Shown here piece after piece: positions 9,580 to 16,393 of a stretch of DNA of 64,000 bases; within the stretch, counting starts at the first letter, position 1, and each line of letters begins with the position of its first letter. Source of the stretch: JAGRGG01 sp965217265 (GTDB taxonomy: Bacteria; Pseudomonadota; Alphaproteobacteria; Geminicoccales; Geminicoccaceae); contig CBDCHP010000011.1 in NCBI GenBank assembly GCA_965217265.1, forward strand, positions 992,001 through 1,056,000. Direction: 5' to 3'. Under the pieces are notes generated by a model, which was not told where the DNA came from, did no database searches, and worked only from the letters and a program-made list of their open reading frames with translations. The translations under genes were made by a program, and so were the position numbers.

Positions 9580-10743
9580 CTACCCCAGTACCGGCAGTTC
9601 CCTCGGCCCGGGCGGCGACAGGCGTTCGGCCCCCCGCCCGCGCAGGACGACGTTCTCCTCGTGCACCACGATCCGCCCCGGCACGGTCTCGACTCCCGGC
9701 TCGATCGCCAGCACCATGCCCTCGCGCAAGATCGTCCGGTCCTCGGGCATCAGCGACGGCCATTCGGTCAGCGCCAAGCCGACGCCGTGGCCGAAGCGCC
9801 CGGGCAGGGGCGAAGCACCCTCCGCGACCAGCGCCCGCTCGATGGCCCGGTGAACCTCGGCCGCCGTGGCCCCCGGCCGGGCGGCGGTGATGCCGGCCTC
9901 GGCGGCGGCGAGGAGGGCGGCGTGGGCGCGCTTGACCCCCTCTCGCGCGTGGCCGACGGCGAAGTTCCGGTCGAGGTCGCAGAAATAGCCGTCGCACACG
10001 ACGCCGGTGTCCAGCATCAGCAGGTCGCCCGGCGCCAGCGGCCGGGGCGTCGCTGGCGAGATCACGTCGGCGTAGCCGCCGGGACCGGCACCGCCGGCGA
10101 GGTAGCCCACCCAGTCCGCCCCCTCGCGCAGGCAGGCGATCTGAAAGTCGCGGAAGACCATATCGAGCCGCCGGCCCGGCCCGGCGAATTCGGCGACGCG
10201 CTTAAAGGCGCCGCCGGCGGCGCCGCACGCCCGGCGGATCTTGGCGATCTCCGCCAACGACTTGACCTCGCGGACGCGGCGGACGATCCCCGTCGCGTCA
10301 ACCACCGCACGGGGCGCGATGAGGGCGCGGACGCGCTCAAGGTCGGCCAGCGGCATCCTCAACTGCGTTTCCGGCCCCATCGGCAGGCCCAGGCGCCCGT
10401 GGTGCGGGACCGCGCCCGCCAGCGCGTCGGCCAGCAGGGTGACGCCGTCGTCCCCGAGGTGCGGCGAATCCCAGGTCCGGACGTCCTCCAGCCACGTCGC
10501 CCCCATCGCGGCGGCACCGATCGACGGGACGACGGCGACGGGACGACCCCGCGCCGGCACGATCACGAACCAGGGCCGCGTCGGGCTCGCCCAAAAACGG
10601 GTGAGAAAGCCGGTGACGTAGTAGATATCCGCCGCCGTGGTCAGCAGGAGCGCGTCGAGGTCCGCCGCCGCCATCGCCGCCTGCAAGGCGTCGTTGCGCC
10701 GTTGGAACTCCGAGACCTCGAAGCCGCGCTCCGCCCCCGTCAC
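9580..10743 (-). CDS. M24 family metallopeptidase / creatinase-like hydrolase
   Basis: The real gene occupies the C-terminal part of a longer open frame and starts at GTG 10743, whose GTGA overlaps the stop of the upstream PLP-enzyme gene, giving 387 residues. It has the creatinase N-domain (1-160) and the pita-bread catalytic domain with all five metal ligands: Asp245 and Asp256 (LDTGVVCDGYFCD), His319 (GRFGHGVG), Glu348 (LAIEPGVE) and Glu362 (VVHEEN). Members cleave Xaa-Pro bonds or C-N bonds in small molecules such as creatine or ectoine. The context favours a small-molecule hydrolase. The sequence does not resemble DoeA-type ectoine hydrolase at the N-terminus as I remember it. Confidence 0.88.
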   Translation of the reverse strand: MTGAERGFEVSEFQRRNDALQAAMAAADLDALLLTTAADIYYVTGFLTRFWASPTRPWFVIVPARGRPVAVVPSIGAAAMGATWLEDVRTWDSPHLGDDGVTLLADALAGAVPHHGRLGLPMGPETQLRMPLADLERVRALIAPRAVVDATGIVRRVREVKSLAEIAKIRRACGAAGGAFKRVAEFAGPGRRLDMVFRDFQIACLREGADWVGYLAGGAGPGGYADVISPATPRPLAPGDLLMLDTGVVCDGYFCDLDRNFAVGHAREGVKRAHAALLAAAEAGITAARPGATAAEVHRAIERALVAEGASPLPGRFGHGVGLALTEWPSLMPEDRTILREGMVLAIEPGVETVPGRIVVHEENVVLRGRGAERLSPPGPRELPVLG

Positions 10744-11843
10744 GGCGCCTCGACCCCCTCGCTCAAGAAGGCGAGCACCCGGCTGTCGGGCCGAAGCCGC
10801 AGCGCCTCCCGTTCCGGCCCCGCCGCCGCCGTCAAGAGGGCGGCGACGCCGGCGCCGCCCGAGGGCGTCGTTGCCAACCCGGCGGCACGAAGTGCCGCGA
10901 CGCCGGCTAGCACCTCCTCCTCGTCGATCGTCGCGAACGCGTCGGCGTCGCGGGCGAGGCCGGCGAGCGCCAAGAGCGAGGGCTCCTTGCAGTCGAGCCG
11001 CCCCATGCACGAGACCGGGCCGGAAGCGACGACGGCGCGCCCGGCCCGGATGCTCTCGACGAGGGCCGGCGCCGCCTTTGGCTCGACGACGACGGTCAAA
11101 GGGGCGTCCCCCCAGCGTTCGCGCGCGAGTGCCGCGATCGACGCCGCCATGCCGCCGACCCCGGCTTGGAGAAAGACGTGCGTCGGCGGCGCCGGCATCG
11201 CGTCCACCGTCTCGGCGATCATCTGAAGGTAGCCCTCCATCACCCGGCGCGGGATCGCGACGTAGCCGGGCCAGGAAGCGTCCGACAACAGCACCCAGCC
11301 GTGCCGCTCCGCCGCCTCCGCCGCGGCCGCCATGCTGGCCTCGTAGGTGGCACCCGCCCGCTCGACCCTGGCACCGTAGGCCCGCAGCCGCCCGGCGAAC
11401 GCCTCGGGCACGCTCCTCGACAGGTAGACAACGGCGGTCGCCCCGAAGACCCGCGCCCCGGCCGCGACCGAGAGGCCGTGGTTGCCGGCGCTCGCGGCGA
11501 CGTAGACTTTGCCGGACAAGGGGCCGGACAGGGCGCCGGACAAGGACGCGTCGCCCGCCTCGGGTCCCGCCGCTGCGCAGGCGTCGCGGGCGATGACGTA
11601 GGCGGCGCCCAGCGCCTTGAAGCTGCCCAGCCCCATGCGCGAGCGCTCGTCCTTCAGGCTGACTTCCGCCACCCCCGCCCGTTCGGCGAGGCCCGCCGCC
11701 GCCAAGAGGGGCGTCGCGCCAAAGGCGGGGCAGCGCGCCAGCAAGCCCGCGACGGCCCCGGCGTCGGTGCTGGGCCACGTCGCCTCCCCCGACCACAGCC
11801 CCTCGATCCCGCGACCCCGGTAAGGGTTGTCCTGAACGATCAT
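10740..11843 (-). CDS. Diaminopropionate ammonia-lyase-like PLP enzyme
   Basis: A 367-residue fold-type II PLP enzyme. The N-terminal NPYRGRG motif, the PLP-binding Lys76 in GSFKALGAAY, the phosphate loop SAGNHG (118-123) and the MGRLDCKEPS motif together are typical of 2,3-diaminopropionate ammonia-lyase rather than threonine dehydratase. It should release ammonia from an amino acid with a beta-amino or beta-hydroxy group. The ATG at 11843 has GGAGGGGG about ten bases upstream; a longer in-frame start at 11882 lacks this. It is the first gene of the operon with the M24 and racemase-like genes. Residues ~99-111 carry a short Ser-Gly-rich insertion encoded by a DNA repeat at 11511-11544. Confidence 0.86.
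   Translation of the reverse strand: MIVQDNPYRGRGIEGLWSGEATWPSTDAGAVAGLLARCPAFGATPLLAAAGLAERAGVAEVSLKDERSRMGLGSFKALGAAYVIARDACAAAGPEAGDASLSGALSGPLSGKVYVAASAGNHGLSVAAGARVFGATAVVYLSRSVPEAFAGRLRAYGARVERAGATYEASMAAAAEAAERHGWVLLSDASWPGYVAIPRRVMEGYLQMIAETVDAMPAPPTHVFLQAGVGGMAASIAALARERWGDAPLTVVVEPKAAPALVESIRAGRAVVASGPVSCMGRLDCKEPSLLALAGLARDADAFATIDEEEVLAGVAALRAAGLATTPSGGAGVAALLTAAAGPEREALRLRPDSRVLAFLSEGVEAP
11511..11544. repeat. Short imperfect tandem repeat inside the diaminopropionate lyase-like gene
   Basis: Three adjacent copies of a GCCGGACA(A)G unit of about 11-13 bases lie in the coding sequence. They encode the LSGALSGPLSGK insertion just before the PLP phosphate loop. Slippage here would change a surface loop; frame is kept in this copy. 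Confidence 0.6.
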
Positions 11844-11889
11844 GGCAAAGCCCCCTCCTCTGCCCCCGCAGCTTAGCACCATTTAAGGC

Positions 11890-11950
11890 TTCCGGAAATC
11901 AGCCTTGCTTTGTTTTGCAGTTTTGTGCATGTTTATGCTGTTTCTCGCCA
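11890..11950. promoter_or_regulatory. Divergent promoter/operator region between the lyase operon and the DeoR gene
   Basis: The 122-base gap between the two divergent starts is markedly T-rich on the plus strand and contains spaced TGTTT/TTTGT/ATGTTT units (about 11911-11945). DeoR/GlpR-family repressors typically bind such AT-rich direct or inverted repeats, so this is a candidate operator through which the regulator at 11966 controls itself and possibly the divergent operon. No single clear -35/-10 pair stands out. Confidence 0.4.
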
Positions 11951-11965
11951 CTGTTGGTCTGCATC

Positions 11966-12727
11966 ATGAACCTGGACCTCAACAACCCCGACATTCGCCG
12001 CACCCTTTTGGCCGAGCGTTTGAAGGGTCGGGCACCGCTTGTTGCGGCCGCGCTCGCGCAGGAGTTCGACGTGTCCGTCGACACCATACGCCGTGATCTC
12101 ACCGTGCTCGAACAAGACGGTTTGGTGCGTCGCGTGCGCGGCGGGGCGGTGCCGGTCTCGCCGCCCCAACAGCCTTTCTATCGCCGCGCCAAGCAGCCGG
12201 ACGCGGTGGCGGAGGCCCTCGTCGCGCGGGCGGTCGGATTGATCGATCCGCACGCAACGGTGTTTTTCGACGGCGGCACGACGGTCCTGGCCTGCGCCCG
12301 CCGCCTGCCCACGCCCTTTGCCGGCCTCGTCGTGACGCCAGCGCCGGCGGTGGCGCTCGCCGCGCAAGAGCAGGGGGCGAACGTCGTGCTGATCGGCGGT
12401 CGTTTGAGCTTTGAGGGCGCGATCGCCGTCGGCGCCGAGGCCGAGCGGGCGGTGGCGCGATGCGCCGCCGACCTTTGCCTGCTCGGCACGTGCGGCCTCG
12501 ATCCGGGCTTCGGGCTGAGCGCCGATGACGGCGACGAGGCGAGCCTAAAGCGTGCGATGGCGCGCGCGTCCGCGCGCGTGTGCGTCGTTGCGGCAAAGAG
12601 CAGGCTTGGGCGGCGCGCGCGCCACCAGGTGCTGTCGTGCGAAGCCTTAGACATCTTAGTGACGGACGCACCCGAGCAGGAGACGGCCGGCTACGCGGCC
12701 TTTGACGTCGAGGTTCACGGTGGCTGA
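11966..12727 (+). CDS. DeoR/GlpR family transcriptional regulator
   Basis: A 253-residue repressor with an N-terminal winged helix (residues ~5-60; the recognition helix falls in the stretch EFDVSVDTIRRDL) and a C-terminal sugar-phosphate-isomerase-like effector domain with the family motif FFDGGTTVL near residue 97. DeoR proteins usually sense phosphorylated sugars or intermediates. The ATG at 11966 begins the family-typical start; an upstream in-frame ATG at 11915 would add a non-homologous hydrophobic tail. The stop overlaps the GTG start of the MFS gene, so regulator and transporter form an operon, divergent from the lyase/M24/racemase operon. The inducer cannot be inferred. Confidence 0.9.
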   Translation: MNLDLNNPDIRRTLLAERLKGRAPLVAAALAQEFDVSVDTIRRDLTVLEQDGLVRRVRGGAVPVSPPQQPFYRRAKQPDAVAEALVARAVGLIDPHATVFFDGGTTVLACARRLPTPFAGLVVTPAPAVALAAQEQGANVVLIGGRLSFEGAIAVGAEAERAVARCAADLCLLGTCGLDPGFGLSADDGDEASLKRAMARASARVCVVAAKSRLGRRARHQVLSCEALDILVTDAPEQETAGYAAFDVEVHGG

Positions 12728-13910
12728 CGGCGTCGCCCTTCGTCCCGACGCGCCCGTTCTGACCGACCCGCCGTGGCGGGCGGTGGCGGCGATGTTCTTG
12801 TTCAACGGCGCGCTGTTCGGCGCGTGGGCCTCGCGCATTCCGGTTATCAAGGAGCGGTTCGAGCTGGACGCGGGCGCGCTGGGATTACTGTTGCTCGCGC
12901 TCGCGGCCGGGGCCATCGTCTCGTTTCCGTTGGCGGGCGCACTGTCGGACCGGATCGGCGCCGCCAGACTGACCAGGGCGATCGCGCTCGTCTACGCGCC
13001 CGCCCTGGCCGCAATTGGCCTCAGCCCCGACCTCGCGCTGCTGGGATCGGCCGTTTTGCTGTTCGGGGCCGCGCACGGCGCGATGGACGTTGCCATGAAC
13101 GGCTGGGCGGCCGAAGTCGAACGATCCCTCAAGCGCCCGGTCATGTCGGGCTTTCACGCGATGTTCAGCTTGGGCGCCGGTCTGGGCGCCGGTTCGGGCT
13201 TCATCGCGGCGGAGATGGACGTCGGCGTGGCGGTTCATTTCCTCCTATTCGCCGCCCTCGTCGCTTTTCCCGCGCTGGCCCTGGCTAGGGTGCCTTGGAC
13301 GAGCGCCACGTCTGTCCCAGGGTTGGGACAGCGCCGCCCGTTCCTTGCCGTGCCGCGCGGTCGATTGCTTCTCATCGGCTTGGTCGCGGCGTGCGTCGCG
13401 CTCGGTGAAGGCGCGATGGCCGATTGGAGCGCGGTTTTCCTGGTCACGGTGGCGGCGGCCAGCGAGGCGACCGCAGCACTCGGCTATGCGGTCTTCTCGA
13501 TCACGATGGTGGCGACCCGACTGCTCGGCGATCGGATCGTTCACCGCTTCGGGCCGGTAGCGACCGCGCGCGCGAGCGGCGGCATCGCACTGACGGGAGT
13601 TTTGCTGGCCACGCTCGGCGCGGATCGGGTGTCGGCTCTCGCCGGGTTCGCGCTCATGGGCGTCGGTTACGCGGTGGTGATGCCGCTGGTGTTCTCGCGC
13701 GCCGCGAACGATCCGACTGCGCGGCCCGGCACGGCGATCGCCAGTGTGGCCACGTTCGGTTACGGCGGGATGCTGCTCGGCCCGCCCGCCATCGGCTTTC
13801 TGGCCGAACTGATCTCGCTACGGGCCGCGTTCGGCCTGCTCGCCTTGCTCGCGGGCGTGGTCGTCACGCTCGCCTTTTTGCTGCGGGCACCTGGCCCGGC
13901 ACGCCGATAG
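12720..13910 (+). CDS. MFS transporter (YbjJ-like)
   Basis: A 396-residue polytopic membrane protein with about 12 hydrophobic segments. The N-terminal FNGALFGAWASRIPVIKERF signature and the loop LSDRIGAARL match the YbjJ-like branch of the major facilitator superfamily. Translation probably starts at GTG 12720 (GAGG nine bases upstream), overlapping the DeoR stop; an ATG at 12702 is possible. Co-transcription with a DeoR repressor suggests inducible uptake or export of a small sugar-like compound. A strong bidirectional terminator follows. Confidence 0.88.
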   Translation: MADGVALRPDAPVLTDPPWRAVAAMFLFNGALFGAWASRIPVIKERFELDAGALGLLLLALAAGAIVSFPLAGALSDRIGAARLTRAIALVYAPALAAIGLSPDLALLGSAVLLFGAAHGAMDVAMNGWAAEVERSLKRPVMSGFHAMFSLGAGLGAGSGFIAAEMDVGVAVHFLLFAALVAFPALALARVPWTSATSVPGLGQRRPFLAVPRGRLLLIGLVAACVALGEGAMADWSAVFLVTVAAASEATAALGYAVFSITMVATRLLGDRIVHRFGPVATARASGGIALTGVLLATLGADRVSALAGFALMGVGYAVVMPLVFSRAANDPTARPGTAIASVATFGYGGMLLGPPAIGFLAELISLRAAFGLLALLAGVVVTLAFLLRAPGPARR

Positions 13911-13924
13911 ACGTTCAGCACCAT

Positions 13925-13968
13925 GAAAAACGGGCCCCCAGCCGCCTGGAGGCCCGTTTTCGTTCTTA
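13925..13968. terminator. Bidirectional Rho-independent terminator
   Basis: A perfect 10-bp stem AAAACGGGCC (13927-13936) / GGCCCGTTTT (13951-13960) with a 14-base loop is followed by CGTTCTT on the plus strand and preceded by an A run that gives a T run on the minus strand. It lies between the converging MFS and phasin genes and serves both. Confidence 0.85.
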
Positions 13969-13989
13969 AAGACAGGCCCGATCGCGGCC

Positions 13990-14376
13990 TTAGGCGGCGA
14001 GCGACTTGGTCTCCTCGATGTTCTTCTGCACGCGCGCGACGACGAGGTCGGCCACCTGCTGCTGCGCCTTCAGGCCGATCTCGGTCTGGGCCTTGCCGGT
14101 CTCGACGGCGTGCTCGGTGACGGCCTTCATCTTGGCGAGGACGTCCTCGGCCGCCGGCCGACCGGCCTCGTTCGAGACGCGGCCGTTGAGGCCGTTGAAC
14201 GCGCCGCCCGACTTGTTGAGCCACGCAACCTGAAGCTTGAAGATTGCCTGCGTCGCGTCGGCGAAGACCTGCTGCGCCCGCACGAACGTGTCGAGATTGG
14301 CTTTTTGCATCGCCTGCAGCGCCTCGATGTTGACGAACTTCGGGGCCTGGAAGGCATCGGTCTTGTGGACGGTCAT
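13990..14376 (-). CDS. Phasin family protein
   Basis: A 128-residue, Ala/Gln-rich, mostly helical protein without signal or membrane segments, matching the phasin_2 family: the FQAPKF...EALQAMQKANLDTF stretch at 9-31 and the long amphipathic helices after it. Phasins coat polyhydroxyalkanoate granules and influence their number and size, so the organism probably stores PHA. The ATG at 14376 has AGGAG upstream; a longer open frame extends to 14790 but is not homologous. The upstream region holds two TGC-rich inverted motifs that fit PhaR operators. The gene is monocistronic, ended by the terminator at 13925-13968. Confidence 0.9.
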   Translation of the reverse strand: MTVHKTDAFQAPKFVNIEALQAMQKANLDTFVRAQQVFADATQAIFKLQVAWLNKSGGAFNGLNGRVSNEAGRPAAEDVLAKMKAVTEHAVETGKAQTEIGLKAQQQVADLVVARVQKNIEETKSLAA

Positions 14377-14410
14377 GCGACGATCTCCTGTGATGGGTGC
14401 CCGCAGCATT

Positions 14411-14478
14411 TTGCTGCACTGCACAATAAGTGGGCGGTCGACCGGCGGGTTCAAGGCATTTTTATTGCATCGCAGCAA
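14411..14478. promoter_or_regulatory. Candidate PhaR-type operators upstream of the phasin gene
   Basis: Two similar motifs lie in opposite orientation: TTGCTGCACTGCACAATAA on the plus strand (14411-14429) and TTGCTGCGATGCAATAA on the minus strand (14478-14462). The PHA-responsive repressor PhaR of alphaproteobacteria is reported to bind TGC-rich sites of the form CTGC-N3/4-GCAG and to control phasin genes. Position 35-100 bases before the phasin ATG suits repression. The match to PhaR is inference from motif and context. Confidence 0.55.
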
Positions 14479-14486
14479 TTTCTTTC

Positions 14487-14909
14487 TCAGCGCAGCTTGG
14501 CGAGGAGGGCGAGGAGGGTGTCGGCCTCGGCCGGGCTCAACGGGGCCAGGGTCTCGGCGGTGATCCGCCTCGCGTTCGGCAGCAATCCGGCGACGAGGCT
14601 CCGGCCGGCGGGGCTTAAACTCACGACGAGGCGGCGGGCGTCGTCGGGGTCGTGGTCGATCGCGACGAGGCCGCGCTTGGCGAGGCGATCGACGACGCCC
14701 TTGATCGTGGCGGCGTCCATCGCGGTCGAGCGGCCGAGCCGGTTCTGCGACAAAGGCCCCGCCTCGGCGAGCTTGGCCAGTACCGCCCACTGGGTCGGGG
14801 TCAGGTCGTCGCCGATCGAGGCGGCGAAGATCGCGGCGTGGCGCTGGCTCGCCTGACGCAGCACGAAGCCGATCTGGGATTCCAGAAGGTAGGGTGCCGG
14901 CGGCGTCAT
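14487..14909 (-). CDS. MarR family transcriptional regulator
   Basis: A 140-residue MarR-type winged-helix protein with the typical order of helices: LTPTQWAVLAKLAEAGPLSQ, the recognition helix region MDAATIKGVVDRLAKRGLV, and the wing DPDDARRLVVSLSPAG. MarR proteins usually respond to aromatic carboxylates. It is the last gene of the long minus-strand operon that starts at 27650 and is the obvious candidate for controlling it. The ATG at 14909 has GAGG just upstream; the open frame extends to 15011 but that part overlaps livF and is not homologous. Confidence 0.9.
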   Translation of the reverse strand: MTPPAPYLLESQIGFVLRQASQRHAAIFAASIGDDLTPTQWAVLAKLAEAGPLSQNRLGRSTAMDAATIKGVVDRLAKRGLVAIDHDPDDARRLVVSLSPAGRSLVAGLLPNARRITAETLAPLSPAEADTLLALLAKLR

Positions 14910-14925
14910 CGCCTCATCGTCGGCC

Positions 14926-15627
14926 TCAGACGGCGAGGTAGGCGTCGCGGACCTCCGGGTGCGCCTCCAGTTCGGCGATGCTGCCGGAGAAGCGCACGCG
15001 GCCCTGCTCAATGACGTGCGCCCGGTCCGAGATCGCCTTGGCGAAGTGCAGGTTCTGCTCGGAGATCAACAGGCTCAGGCCCTCCGCCTTCATCGCGCGG
15101 ATCGCGTCGGCCATCTGCTCGACGATCAGGGGTGCGAGCCCCTCCGAAGGCTCGTCGAGGAGGACGAGGGCAGGATTGCCCATCAGCGTGCGGGCGATGG
15201 CGAGCATCTGCTGCTCGCCGCCGCTCAAGGAACGACCCAACTGCCGCCGCCGCTCGGCGAGGTTGGGAAAGAGCCCGAACAGCTTGCCCGCGTCCCAGGC
15301 GGCGGCACCCGGCCGAACGTCCCGCCGGCCGACCTCCAGGTTCTCGTCGACGGTGAGGTCGGCGAAGATGCGGCGCTCCTCGGGCACGTAGCCGAGGCCC
15401 CGACGGCAGACCCGGTGCGGCGGCCAGCCGGCGACGTCCTCCTCCATGAAGCGCACGCGGCCGCGGGCCGGCTTGAGGAGGCCGATGATGCTCTTCAGCG
15501 TCGTCGTCTTGCCGGCACCGTTGCGGCCGAGCAGTGCCGCGACCTCGCCCCGACCGACGCCGAGCGCCACGTCGTGCAGGATGTGCGCGTTGCCGTAGAA
15601 TGCGTGCAACCCCTCGACCTCAAGCAA
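14926..15627 (-). CDS. livF: Branched-chain-type ABC transporter ATP-binding protein (LivF-like)
   Basis: A 233-residue ATPase with Walker A GRNGAGKT (34-41), signature LSGGEQQ (134-140) and Walker B LVLLDEP (154-160), plus the LivF-type features YVPEERRIFADLTVDENL and a C-terminal HPEVRDAYLAV. LivF and LivG form the motor of importers for branched-chain amino acids, amides and aromatic acids. It overlaps the livG-like gene by eight bases. The context of catabolic genes suggests that the imported compound is the substrate of the neighbouring oxidoreductases rather than leucine. Confidence 0.93.
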   Translation of the reverse strand: MLEVEGLHAFYGNAHILHDVALGVGRGEVAALLGRNGAGKTTTLKSIIGLLKPARGRVRFMEEDVAGWPPHRVCRRGLGYVPEERRIFADLTVDENLEVGRRDVRPGAAAWDAGKLFGLFPNLAERRRQLGRSLSGGEQQMLAIARTLMGNPALVLLDEPSEGLAPLIVEQMADAIRAMKAEGLSLLISEQNLHFAKAISDRAHVIEQGRVRFSGSIAELEAHPEVRDAYLAV

Positions 15628-16393
15628 GGTTTGGTGCCTTCGCCGCGTAGGTGGTGCCGCCGCCGAGGTAGATTTCCTTCACCTTCGGGTCCGTGCTGAC
15701 CTCCTCGACCGAGCCCTGCGCCACCAACTCGCCCCGGTTGAGGACGAGGACGCGCTGCGCGTGCTCGAAGACCACGTCCATGTCGTGCTCGGTGAACAGG
15801 ACGCCGATGCCGTTCGTCCGCGCGATCTCGGCCGCGAGCCGCATCAAGTCCTTGCGCTCGGCCGGCGCCATGCCGGCGGTGGGCTCGTCCATCAGCAACA
15901 GCTTGGGCTCGCCCACCAGCGCCACGGCGAGTTCGAGCCGCTTGACGTCGCCGTAGGCGAGGACGCCGGCGGCGCGGTCGGCCTGGGGCTTCATGCCGAC
16001 GCGCTCCAAGAGGCCGAGCGCGGCGTCGCGGTGCAGCCGCCACGCCGAGCGGAAGGGCGCGTAGGTCTGGCGGTGGTAGGACGCGAGCGCCACCTGCACG
16101 TTCTTCACCACCGTCATCGAAGCATAAGTTTGGGTGATCTGGAAGGTGCGGCCGACGCGCAGGCGCCAGATCCGCCGCGGCGGCAAGCCGACCAGTTCGG
16201 TGCCCTCCAGCCGCACGCTGCCGCTATCGGGCCTGAGCCCGCCGTAGAGCATGTTGAAGCAGGTCGACTTGCCGGCGCCGTTCGGGCCGATCAGCGCCAG
16301 CACCTCGCCGCGCGCCACCTCGAACGACACGTCGCGCACGGCGGTGACGCCGCCGAAGCGCTTGTTCAGGCCGCGCACGGCGAGCAGGCTCAC
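15620..16393 (-). CDS. livG: Branched-chain-type ABC transporter ATP-binding protein (LivG-like)
   Basis: A 257-residue ATPase with Walker A GPNGAGKST (36-44), an LAYGDVKR version of the signature (145-152; LivG proteins often have LxYGxQ/VxR) and Walker B LLLMDEPTAGMAP. The N-terminal GLNKRFGGVTAVRDVSFEV is characteristic of LivG. The C-terminus overlaps livF by eight bases and the start overlaps the permease gene by four (ATGA-type coupling), so motor and channel are made together. Confidence 0.93.
   Translation of the reverse strand: MSLLAVRGLNKRFGGVTAVRDVSFEVARGEVLALIGPNGAGKSTCFNMLYGGLRPDSGSVRLEGTELVGLPPRRIWRLRVGRTFQITQTYASMTVVKNVQVALASYHRQTYAPFRSAWRLHRDAALGLLERVGMKPQADRAAGVLAYGDVKRLELAVALVGEPKLLLMDEPTAGMAPAERKDLMRLAAEIARTNGIGVLFTEHDMDVVFEHAQRVLVLNRGELVAQGSVEEVSTDPKVKEIYLGGGTTYAAKAPNLA

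Noticed and set aside
8823..11843. Ectoine/hydroxyectoine utilisation operon
   Set aside because: An M24 hydrolase with an EutA-like and a PLP lyase gene suggested it, but the deacetylase, EutC-like and transporter genes are missing and the PLP enzyme has diaminopropionate-lyase motifs.
13925..13968. The MFS-phasin hairpin as a further repeat copy
   Set aside because: Its sequence is unrelated to the arm tips and it is only 44 bases long; it is an ordinary bidirectional terminator.
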